Positions 7,597 to 14,505 of a stretch of DNA of 14,505 bases are shown piece by piece. The translations under genes and the position numbers were made by a program. The stretch lies in assembly GCA_964632945.1 (NCBI GenBank), contig CAZWCX010000155.1, positions 1-14,505 on the forward strand, written 5' to 3'. The DNA comes from CAZWCX01 sp964632945. GTDB lineage: Bacteria; Planctomycetota; MHYJ01; WSZJ01; CAZWCX01. The notes under the pieces were generated by a model that saw only the letters and a program-made list of their open reading frames with translations, was not told the DNA's origin and did no database searches. The stretch's first letter is position 1. Every line of letters starts with the position of its first letter.

Positions 7597-9441
7597 TCAC
7601 TCCGCCGTCAGCCGCCGGCGCAGATTGCGCACCGCCCAGGAGCGCACCGCCAGGGCCAGTCCGAGATGGCCGAGGACGTGGAGGCCGTACGCGATCGGGA
7701 AGCCGACGATCGAGTGGCGCCATTCCGACGAACCGCGCATCGCCCCGTCGGCGGCCGAGTAGATGAAGAAGAAAGGGTTCGGCTGCAGGGCCAGGAATTC
7801 CATGACCCGGTCGAGGCGGTGGCGGCTCAGGACGTAGAAGAGCCACGCCACGCAGAAGGGCCACACGCCGTAGATCACGATCGGCACGGCGAACGCGACC
7901 AGAATGGCGGTCGTGCTGCGGCGCATGACGAGGGAGGCGGCGCACGCCACCTGGGCCTGCATCAGGATGGAGGCCGAGAGGACCCCGACGGCCAGGAGCA
8001 TCCCGACCGGATATCGCACCGCCCCGTGGAGCGCCGCGGCGCAAAGGTAGAGCAGGAGGAAGAGTCCGAGCGGGGCCAGGTGGGAGAGCGTGCCGGCCAC
8101 TTTCCCGTCGAAGATCCGCGCGGGCGGCGCGGGCGTGGCCACCAGCAACTCGAGCAATCCCTGCTCGCGCTCGGCCGTGATGCTGTATCCGCCGACGACC
8201 GAGACGACCGCGAGCATCATCGCTTCCGCGGCCATCATCATGCCGATGGGTGGATCATCATCGCGCGCCGCGTGGGCGCCGTCGAGCATCAGGATCCCGA
8301 CCGCGGCGGTCGCGCCGGTCAGGACGAGCGGCGCGATTCGTCCGATCCGGCTGCCGGGCAGGGAGATCTCCTTCCACAGGAAGGGGTTTTCCCACACCGC
8401 CTGGTAGCGCCGTTGCCGAAACAGGGCGTGGCGCGCGATCCCGCACAAACAGGCGGAAGCGGTAGACAGGCAGACGAGAAAGGTGAGCGGGGCGGCGGCG
8501 AACCCGGTCCAGTGCCGGTGCGGCAGCGACAGGCAGAGGAGCGCGAGGAGGCCCGTCCCGAGCAGCCAGGCCAGTAGCCAGCCCGCGCCGGTGCCGATCG
8601 AACTCCAGGCCCGCCGTCCCGGAGCGGCGGTCTCCTCCGCGCGCGGGGCGGCGAACAGGCGCAGGCCGAGCCACCGGCCGGCCAGCCAAAGGCAGAGGGT
8701 GCCCGATCCGAGGAACAGGGTCAGCACCGAGACGACGTGTTCGACCTGGGTTCCCCCCAGCCAGTGCAACTCTCCGACCACATGAAGGATGAAATAGGCG
8801 GGGGCGGCGAGGATGAACATCCAGACGTTGGGCCCGCCACGGAACTCGACGATCACCCCCCAGATCAGGAAAACCCCCGCGATCCACGCCGCCATCGTGA
8901 AGTAGGCCAGCAGGGCGGCGGCATATCCCTTGCGCACGAGCGTGGAGTACATCAAGGTGATCGACCCGGCCCAGAAGCTTCCGGCCAGGAGCATCGCGGT
9001 CGACGCCAGGACCTCTCCGGGGGCGACGCCGCCGAAGGCCAGGCAGGCGATCAAGGCCGGCAGGGACCCCAGCAACAGCATCCCGGCGTAGGCCATGCGG
9101 GAGATGAACTTGGCCAGGACGATGCCGGTCCGGCGCATCGGGGTGGTGAGGAGGATCTCGAGCGTACGGTTTTCCGTCTCGTCCGCGACGGCTCCGCAAG
9201 TCAGGATCGGGCAGACCAGGATCGCCAAAGCGCCCATCACCAGGAAGAACGTTGCGTAGAGCTGGCGTCCCGCGCGCGCCAGCGTGGCGAGACTCGTGAG
9301 GTTCCGCTCGCCGACTACGTCCCACCACGATCCGAAGACGATGAGGACCAGCAGCGCGAGAAAGAAGCCGCGCAGGAGGTAACTCGTTCGCAGCCTCGCG
9401 GTGCGGCGCAGTTCCCGACCGAGAATCGCGAAGACGTTCAT
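7597..9441 (-). CDS. ABC-2 type permease, double module (second of two paralogues)
   Basis: A 614-residue polytopic membrane protein, predicted as the transmembrane part of an ABC exporter. Two ABC-2-like modules are seen in one chain. Module 1 starts with an amphipathic GRELRRTARLRTSYL and a helix, then has ADETENRTLEILLTTP (86-101). Module 2 begins near PFLWKEISLPGSRIGR (353-368) and has ITAEREQGLLELLVATP (421-437). Each motif is followed by a Lys ten residues on (K111, K447). It resembles the upstream permease along its whole length, so the two genes are duplicates. The ATG overlaps the stop of that gene (ATGA). It is the last gene of the operon. The transported substrate is unknown. Confidence 0.88.
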   Translation of the reverse strand: MNVFAILGRELRRTARLRTSYLLRGFFLALLVLIVFGSWWDVVGERNLTSLATLARAGRQLYATFFLVMGALAILVCPILTCGAVADETENRTLEILLTTPMRRTGIVLAKFISRMAYAGMLLLGSLPALIACLAFGGVAPGEVLASTAMLLAGSFWAGSITLMYSTLVRKGYAAALLAYFTMAAWIAGVFLIWGVIVEFRGGPNVWMFILAAPAYFILHVVGELHWLGGTQVEHVVSVLTLFLGSGTLCLWLAGRWLGLRLFAAPRAEETAAPGRRAWSSIGTGAGWLLAWLLGTGLLALLCLSLPHRHWTGFAAAPLTFLVCLSTASACLCGIARHALFRQRRYQAVWENPFLWKEISLPGSRIGRIAPLVLTGATAAVGILMLDGAHAARDDDPPIGMMMAAEAMMLAVVSVVGGYSITAEREQGLLELLVATPAPPARIFDGKVAGTLSHLAPLGLFLLLYLCAAALHGAVRYPVGMLLAVGVLSASILMQAQVACAASLVMRRSTTAILVAFAVPIVIYGVWPFCVAWLFYVLSRHRLDRVMEFLALQPNPFFFIYSAADGAMRGSSEWRHSIVGFPIAYGLHVLGHLGLALAVRSWAVRNLRRRLTAE

Positions 9442-11288
9442 CCTTCCAATCCCAGGCGTGCGAAGCGGTGGAAGTTCCGGTAGGACCACAAGCGCAACAG
9501 GTACCCGGCGCCGAACGCGCAGGCCAGATGGAGCAGTCCGCCGGGGACCAGGCCCAACCAGTGGCCGGAGATGTCCCCGTCCAGGGGTTCGAGCAGGAAG
9601 GCGGTGAGATACCAGAAGGGGCTGACCTGGAAGGCGAGGAACAGGCTCGCCTCCGACGACATCGACGTGAATCCCAGGAGGGCGACGAAGATGGGCCAGC
9701 CCGCAAACAGGAGGAGGGGGGCGCACAGCGCCGTCATCATGGCCCACAGGCTCTTCCGCAACAGCAGCGAGGCCGTGCAGGACCAGGCCGCCTGCGCATA
9801 CACCGCCGTAACGCCGACGATCAGGCCGAGCGCGAGCCCGGTCGGGTGTCGGAGGGGCCCGTCGATGCACTCGGCCATGCCGTAAGCCAGAGTGAACAGC
9901 GCCAGCGGCCACAGGTGCGCAAGGGTTCCCCACAGCTTGGCATCGTAGATTCGGGCGGCCTCGGCGGGGGTGGTCAGCAGCAGATCGATGAGGCCCGCCT
10001 CGCGATCGCCGGAGATGCTCGTGCCGCCCACCACGGAGACGACGATGAGGGCGAGCCCGAGGGCGACGTCGAGAGTAAAGACGGGAAACCCCTCGGATCG
10101 GGTGGTCGTACCGTCGTACATCATGAACAGTGCCAGGGCGCTGACCAGCGCCGTCATCGTGGTGGCGCTGACCCGTCCGCCCTGAGAGGATCCCAGGACG
10201 ATCTCCTTCCACAGGAACGCATCGTCCCAGACCTGCCGATACGAGCGGCCGGGGAACAGGCGGCGAAGAATCAGCGCCGAAACGCTGAAGCTGAAAGCGA
10301 GCAGGCTGACGGCGAAGGGGAGCGGGGAGTATTGGAACGCGTACCCGTAGCTGCCCGGGACGAAGAGGAGGAAGATCAGCAGGGTTGCGGCCATCACCGC
10401 GAAGACCAGAAACACACGGCCTGCTCCTCCGAGCAAGCGGGCGGTCCGGGACGGCGCGGAGGGGAGGGAGGCGGCTTCCCGGCGCGAGTGGCGCCGGAGC
10501 GTCCGGCCCAGGGCGCGTGACGCCAGGAACAGCGATCCGGCAGCCAGGGTTCCGAGGAACAGGATCTGTCCCGGCACGGCCAGGACGGGATCCAGGAATC
10601 GACCGAGCTCTCCTCCGAGGTGTGCGCCGAAGAAGACGACCGGCGACAGGAAATAGGCCGCCGACGCGTAGGGCCCGGTCGGGCCGGCGATCGGGAACAG
10701 GACCGCCAACACGCCGATGGACCAGACCAGGTAGGTCGCGTAGGTGAGCAGGGCCGCCAGGTACCCCTTGCGGACCAGCGCGGAGAATAGCACGGTAATC
10801 GCCCCGAGGGCGAGGGAGTACCCCAGCACGAGGACGGCGGCGATGGCGACCTCCCGGGGCGCGACCCCGCCCAGCGCGAGGCTGCCCATCATCACCGGCA
10901 GGGAGGAGACCAGGAGCACGACCACGATGCCCATGCGCGAGAGGAACTTCGCGGTCACGAGCCCCAGGCGTCCGATCGGGGTGGTCAGCAAGACTTCGAG
11001 CGTGCGGTTTTCGGATTCGTCGGCGATCGCGCCGCACACCAGCAGGGGAGAGAGCAGGACGGCCAGGACTTTCAGGGTGATGAAGAACGCGACGTACAGT
11101 TGCCGTCCGATCGCGGCCTGTTCCCGGATGCCCGCGGACCCGTCCACGGCCATCTTCATCCAGACGAGGACGAAGACGCCCGTGAGGACCAGGAGAAACG
11201 CGGCGCGCGCCAGATAGGTTCCACGAACCCGGCCCGCGCGCCGCAGCTCGCGGACGGCGACGGCGACCGCTCCGTTCCCTCCGGTCAC
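9438..11288 (-). CDS. ABC-2 type permease, double module (first of two paralogues), GTG start
   Basis: A 616-residue membrane protein with the same two-module plan as its downstream paralogue: ADESENRTLEVLLTTP (89-104) in the first half and ISGDREAGLIDLLLTTP (425-441) in the second, each with a Lys ten residues later (K114, K451). The second module is introduced by AFLWKEIVLGSSQGGR. The N-terminus is the usual cytoplasmic amphipathic stretch (AVRELRRAGRVRGTYLARA). The start is the GTG at 11288, inside a 4-bp GTGA overlap with the stop of the ATPase gene. It presumably pairs with that ATPase; whether both permeases act in one complex or as alternatives cannot be told from sequence. Confidence 0.87.
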   Translation of the reverse strand: MTGGNGAVAVAVRELRRAGRVRGTYLARAAFLLVLTGVFVLVWMKMAVDGSAGIREQAAIGRQLYVAFFITLKVLAVLLSPLLVCGAIADESENRTLEVLLTTPIGRLGLVTAKFLSRMGIVVVLLVSSLPVMMGSLALGGVAPREVAIAAVLVLGYSLALGAITVLFSALVRKGYLAALLTYATYLVWSIGVLAVLFPIAGPTGPYASAAYFLSPVVFFGAHLGGELGRFLDPVLAVPGQILFLGTLAAGSLFLASRALGRTLRRHSRREAASLPSAPSRTARLLGGAGRVFLVFAVMAATLLIFLLFVPGSYGYAFQYSPLPFAVSLLAFSFSVSALILRRLFPGRSYRQVWDDAFLWKEIVLGSSQGGRVSATTMTALVSALALFMMYDGTTTRSEGFPVFTLDVALGLALIVVSVVGGTSISGDREAGLIDLLLTTPAEAARIYDAKLWGTLAHLWPLALFTLAYGMAECIDGPLRHPTGLALGLIVGVTAVYAQAAWSCTASLLLRKSLWAMMTALCAPLLLFAGWPIFVALLGFTSMSSEASLFLAFQVSPFWYLTAFLLEPLDGDISGHWLGLVPGGLLHLACAFGAGYLLRLWSYRNFHRFARLGLEG

Positions 11289-12211
11289 GAAACCACCCCG
11301 CGCGTGAGGCGCATGAACGCGTCCTCGAGGTCGAGTTCCTCCTCGCGCAGGTGGACGACGGCGAGGCCGGCGCGGACGAGGGCTTCCGGGACGAAGGAGA
11401 CGCACGTCGCCGCTTCCTGGAGGGTTACCCGCAGCATGCCGTCCGCCGTCTGCACCGAGGTCACCGCGGGATGAGCGGCGAGGACCTCCGCGGCCTTCTC
11501 CAGGTTGTCCCGCGTCTTCACCAGCACCACGCGGCCGGTCGAGGCCTGGCGGGTCACTTCCGCCACCGATCCGGTGAACACCAGTTGGCCGTGTTCGATG
11601 ATCGCGACCTTGTTGCACAGGTCTCCCAGCTCGGGGAGGATGTGCGAGGAGATCAGGATGGTTTTCCCCATCGTCCCGAGCTCCCGGATCAGCTCCCGGA
11701 TTTCGACGCGCGCCCGCGGATCGAGGCCGGAGGCCGGTTCGTCCAGGAGGAGCACCTTGGGATCGTGGACGAGCACGCGCGCGAGGCCGAGGCGCTGCTG
11801 GGTCCCGCGCGAGAGGGATCCGATGACGTCGCCGCGCTTGTGGGAAAGGTCGACCAGTTCCAGGATGTCGCCGACGATCCGCGGGCGCTCGCGACGGGGG
11901 ATGCCGTACGCCGCGGCGAAGAACTCCAGGTACTCGTCGACGCGCATCTCCTCGTACACCCCGAAAAAGTCGGGCATGTAGCCGATCACGCGACGCACCT
12001 TGGCCGGTTCCCGCGTCACGGAAATGCCGTCGACCAGGACCTCGCCGGCCGTAGGTTCCAGCAGCGTGGCGATCATCTTGATCGAGGTGGTTTTGCCCGC
12101 CCCGTTCGGACCGATGTAGCCGAAGATGTCCCCTTTCTCGACGACAAGGTCGAGTCCGTGTACCGCGACGGTGGCCCCGTACGCTTTCCGGAGTCCCCGC
12201 GTTTCGATCAT
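11285..12211 (-). CDS. ABC transporter ATP-binding protein (ABC-2 exporter class)
   Basis: The 308-residue nucleotide-binding subunit powers the two neighbouring permeases. Motifs: Walker A GPNGAGKTT (34-42), the Q-loop region IGYMPDFFGVYEEM (76-89) with Asp81 where Gln is usual, signature LSRGTQQR (133-140, in place of LSGGQ), Walker B LLLDEPASGLDP (154-165) with Glu158, and the switch His190 (ISSH). A C-terminal segment of about 85 residues after the core (from about 223, ending EEELDLEDAFMRLTRG) is typical of the CcmA/GldA-like exporter ATPases. The ATG at 12211 is preceded by AGAGGA (12218-12223 on the minus strand) 6 nt upstream, overlapping the stop of the previous gene. Residues before it do not look like ABC protein. 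Confidence 0.93.
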   Translation of the reverse strand: MIETRGLRKAYGATVAVHGLDLVVEKGDIFGYIGPNGAGKTTSIKMIATLLEPTAGEVLVDGISVTREPAKVRRVIGYMPDFFGVYEEMRVDEYLEFFAAAYGIPRRERPRIVGDILELVDLSHKRGDVIGSLSRGTQQRLGLARVLVHDPKVLLLDEPASGLDPRARVEIRELIRELGTMGKTILISSHILPELGDLCNKVAIIEHGQLVFTGSVAEVTRQASTGRVVLVKTRDNLEKAAEVLAAHPAVTSVQTADGMLRVTLQEAATCVSFVPEALVRAGLAVVHLREEELDLEDAFMRLTRGVVS

Positions 12212-12221
12212 GGTTCGTCCT

Positions 12222-14276
12222 CTACTTCGCGACCACGAGGCGGAAGATGGTGAGGGATTGCGCGATTCGCCGTGCGCCGCGGATCGCGAGTTCCGGCGCC
12301 TCCGCTTCGACCGCGGCAAGCACCACCAGGCGCCCCTGGCGCAGGAGCGGACTCAGGTCGCGCACCACTCCGGAATCCGTGACCGAGTACCAGTAGCGTT
12401 GCTTGTTGCGTTCGAGCCAGAGGCGGTGCCCGCAATCGAACGCGGACAGCTGCGCGACCCGATTCGCCACCTCGGAAATCCATTGGTTGTCGGGACTTCC
12501 CCACCCGCCGAATCCCTGCACGGACTGCGGGGAAAGCTCCAGGCCGGCGGAGCGCCCGAGATCGATCCGGGTGGATTCCCCCGGGGCGAGGCTGGGCAGG
12601 GCCCACGCCTTTTCCGCGGATACGATCGCCAGGGCGAGGATGGGCCGGGCCCCGGAATTCCGGATGCCCAATCGATCTCCGTCCACGTCGGCCTCGATCG
12701 GCGCCGCCTCCTCCGGCCGGAAGTCGATCCAGTCCGTCACCAGCGTCGCCATCATGCCGCGATGGAGCCGCAGTCCCCGCAGGGCCATGGGGTCGTCCAT
12801 GCGGAGCACCCCGCGGATGTCGCCGAGGAGGGCACCTCCGCCCCGAGAGGCCCCCCAGCGATTGCGTTCCTCGTGATGGCGGACCGCGAATCCAGGGGTG
12901 GCGCCGACCACGTCGAACGTGGCGGCGATGGGGGAATACAGGCAGACCATGCTGCGCCCGCGAAGCGAGCCGTCCTCGCCGACGTCGATCACCCGCAGGG
13001 TGCGATCGACGGTCTCGCGCTCCCGTCCATACTCGCTCAGCCCCCAGCAAACGAGGGTGAACAGGACGACCCACCCGGCCATCGTCGCCCACATCCAATC
13101 GAGCTTCCGGAGGCTCCGCAGGAGGAAGTAGTCCGCCACCCCGAGGACGAGGAAATAGACGACGAGGGTGAAGATCAACCAGCCCGAACCGAAACGGTGG
13201 CCGAGGGGCGAGCCTTCCATCCAGGAGGCGACCGGATCGGACTCGGAGCCGTAGTACCGATTCGCATCGGTCGGCGCGGGCGGGGCGAGGGGAAGGGCGT
13301 GCACCGACCAGAGCCGCTCCAGGGCGGCGGCGCGCACGAACGGCGGACGACCGGGATCGAAGGCGAGGAAGGTGACCTGTCCGGTGCCCGCGTCCCGACG
13401 CAGGATCACCGGCGTTTTCGCCTCGCCTGCCAGGCGTTGGCCGGTCGGATTCCGGAGCGCGCATCGAAGGCCGCGGTTTTCGCCGGCCGCGAATCCGAGG
13501 TCCCGCAGATCCCGTTCGAACCCGTGCTCCTCGCAGGCCACCGGTTCGCCGGGCAGGAGGGGGGTGAATTCCGACTCCCGGAACTCGGTCCACCGGTCGC
13601 CGACCGCGAGGACGAGGTGATTTCCGGCCCGAACCCAGTCGACCAATGCGCGGGCATGGCGGGAGGAGGGGAAGTCGCCGGGGGGGCGCGCGAGCACCAC
13701 CGTGTCCACCGCATCCCAGCCCAGCCACCGGTCCGGCGCATCCCCCAGGGGGACCACAATGCCGACATAGCGGACGCGGGGTTGCAGCCCTTCGCCCTGC
13801 GCGGGCGGCGGAGTCGTCAGCGAGACCCCGTACGACCGGTCGCCCACCACCGCGACCACATGCTCTTCGAGAATTCCGACCGCCTCGAACCGCAGTTCAT
13901 GGGCGAACACCCACCGGCCATCCTCGCGCTCGAGCGCGAGACGGGTCTCGACGTTGCCGCTGTACGTGAAATAAAGGGTGAACTCCTTGGTGCTTCCCGC
14001 CGGGAGGTCGACGTCGAGATGATGTCGGGCCGTGGAGCCGTCGGTCAGGACGTGGGTGAGTTCCAGCCGTCCGACCAGCGGTTGCCGGGGGTTGGTCAGG
14101 CGCACACGCACGGGGGTCCAGCGGTCGAGGCGGGCCCGCCCGCCCAGGCCCGGCGAGATCGTGTAGAGAAGATCCGGATGCCGGTCGCTGACGGCGGAGA
14201 TTTCTTCGGCCGGGGCGGCGCACGGCGAGGCGAGCAGAAGGACCAGCAGGAACAGGGCGGCCAGGGTGCGCAGCAC
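12222..14276 (-). CDS. Secreted/membrane protein with large extracytoplasmic domains, ABC-exporter partner
   Basis: I recognise no named family. The 684-residue protein starts with a clear signal peptide (about 1-24, hydrophobic core LFLLVLLLASPCAA). A beta-rich segment (about 35-135) and an alpha/beta domain (about 135-330) follow; the latter contains DTVVLARPPGDFP and ALVDWVRAGNHLVLAVGD, recalling catalytically dead class-I glutamine-amidotransferase-like folds in bacterial membrane proteins. Two membrane helices lie at about 364-386 and 395-413, joined by a short basic loop (LRSLRK), so by the positive-inside rule both the N-terminal part and the C-terminal 270 residues are outside. The start is GTG 14276 with AGGAGG 5 nt upstream. 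It leads the ABC operon and probably handles the transporter's cargo or couples it to the envelope (inference). Confidence 0.8.
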   Translation of the reverse strand: MLRTLAALFLLVLLLASPCAAPAEEISAVSDRHPDLLYTISPGLGGRARLDRWTPVRVRLTNPRQPLVGRLELTHVLTDGSTARHHLDVDLPAGSTKEFTLYFTYSGNVETRLALEREDGRWVFAHELRFEAVGILEEHVVAVVGDRSYGVSLTTPPPAQGEGLQPRVRYVGIVVPLGDAPDRWLGWDAVDTVVLARPPGDFPSSRHARALVDWVRAGNHLVLAVGDRWTEFRESEFTPLLPGEPVACEEHGFERDLRDLGFAAGENRGLRCALRNPTGQRLAGEAKTPVILRRDAGTGQVTFLAFDPGRPPFVRAAALERLWSVHALPLAPPAPTDANRYYGSESDPVASWMEGSPLGHRFGSGWLIFTLVVYFLVLGVADYFLLRSLRKLDWMWATMAGWVVLFTLVCWGLSEYGRERETVDRTLRVIDVGEDGSLRGRSMVCLYSPIAATFDVVGATPGFAVRHHEERNRWGASRGGGALLGDIRGVLRMDDPMALRGLRLHRGMMATLVTDWIDFRPEEAAPIEADVDGDRLGIRNSGARPILALAIVSAEKAWALPSLAPGESTRIDLGRSAGLELSPQSVQGFGGWGSPDNQWISEVANRVAQLSAFDCGHRLWLERNKQRYWYSVTDSGVVRDLSPLLRQGRLVVLAAVEAEAPELAIRGARRIAQSLTIFRLVVAK

Positions 14277-14281
14277 GGCAT

Positions 14282-14287
14282 CCTCCT
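14282..14287 (-). promoter_or_regulatory. Shine-Dalgarno sequence fixing the GTG start at 14276
   Basis: A full AGGAGG on the minus strand lies 5 nt before the GTG. A nearby ATG (14281) is out of frame. This supports GTG as the true start of the first gene of the ABC operon. Confidence 0.7.
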
Positions 14288-14303
14288 TGGCGGGCGTGCG
14301 GTC

Positions 14304-14332
14304 ATGGTATCCGGGCGTGCCGTTCTTGCCAA
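14304..14332 (-). promoter_or_regulatory. Predicted sigma70-type promoter of the ABC operon
   Basis: On the minus strand TTGGCA (14327-14332, five of six -35 positions) and TACCAT (14304-14309, four of six -10 positions) are 17 nt apart. The predicted start near 14297 leaves a leader of about 20 nt containing the SD. All four genes downstream are close enough to be one transcript. Confidence 0.6.
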
Positions 14333-14350
14333 GTCTGGCGCAGGTCGGTC

Positions 14351-14398
14351 CGGGTGGGGCTTCAACCTTGATCGCCTAGCCCGCATGATTCATGAAAC
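14351..14398. repeat. Imperfect direct repeat, copy 1
   Basis: A 48-bp unit matches copy 2 (14428-14475) at 37 of 48 positions without gaps, exactly 77 bp apart. Shared blocks include CTTCAA, CTTGA, CCTAGCC and ATTC. Near its end is the dyad TTCATGAA (14389-14396). It lies upstream of the ABC operon promoter and outside any gene. Confidence 0.7.
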
Positions 14399-14427
14399 CG
14401 CGTCAGCGGCTTCGCATTGGAGCCCCC

Positions 14428-14475
14428 CTGGTGGGTCTTCAATCTTGAGCTCCTAGCCTGGATTATTCGCGAAAT
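14428..14475. repeat. Imperfect direct repeat, copy 2
   Basis: This is the second unit of the pair. The dyad here is TTCGCGAA (14466-14473), in register with TTCATGAA of copy 1. A further 7-bp inverted repeat, CGAAATT (14470-14476) and AATTTCG (14482-14488) with a 5-nt loop, overlaps its end. The window stops 17 bp later, so a longer element may continue to the right. Confidence 0.7.
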
Positions 14476-14505
14476 TGAGGGAATTTCGGCAGGCACGCGT
14501 GGTTC

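Noticed and set aside
9442..11037. Upstream extension of the last permease frame to 1146 codons
   Set aside because: It overlaps the other permease on the same strand and reads as Arg/Pro-rich noise. The ATG at 9441 in an ATGA overlap is the natural start.
12126..14456. 776-codon plus-strand frame at the right end
   Set aside because: Antisense to the secreted ABC-partner protein, which has a signal peptide, SD and operon context. The plus frame shows no recognisable domain.

Overview
The window comes from a high-GC bacterium. It carries part of the ribosomal protein operon, a Hanks-type Ser/Thr kinase, a biosynthetic arginine decarboxylase and an ABC-2 transport operon. The kinase, the zinc-binding S14, the zinc-ribbon L24 and the double-module ABC-2 permeases next to a large extracytoplasmic protein would fit Planctomycetes or a related deep lineage. 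That placement is inference; no marker in the window settles it.

Left part (1-2784, minus strand): ribosomal genes in the order rpsQ-rplN-rplX-rplE-rpsN-rpsH-rplF, with rplF running off the left edge. The usual upstream neighbours rpmC and rplP are absent. A sigma70-like promoter at about 2962-2989 lies in front of rpsQ, followed by a leader of about 170 nt with two hairpins of the same shape. The cluster therefore seems to begin at rpsQ. rpsN uses a TTG start with a good Shine-Dalgarno (SD) sequence.

Middle (3159-7455, plus strand): a soluble Ser/Thr kinase gene, divergent from the ribosomal operon, overlaps by 4 bp (ATGA) a polytopic membrane protein of the O-antigen ligase/polymerase type. 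After a 164-bp GC-rich leader comes speA, the PLP-dependent arginine decarboxylase that makes agmatine for polyamine synthesis.

Right part (7597-14276, minus strand): a compact four-gene operon read right to left. It encodes a secreted two-helix membrane protein with large extracytoplasmic domains, an ABC ATPase, and two paralogous ABC-2 permeases of about 615 residues. Each permease contains two ABC-2 modules. The genes are 10 nt apart or overlap by 4 bp (GTGA, ATGA), and a promoter (TTGGCA-17-TACCAT) precedes the first gene. speA and this operon converge on a 141-bp gap.

Right edge (14282-14505): non-coding. It holds the ABC operon promoter and two 48-bp gap-free imperfect direct repeats 77 bp apart, each with a conserved dyad, which may belong to a dispersed repeat or mobile-element border. 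I saw no tRNA, rRNA, CRISPR array or transposase gene.
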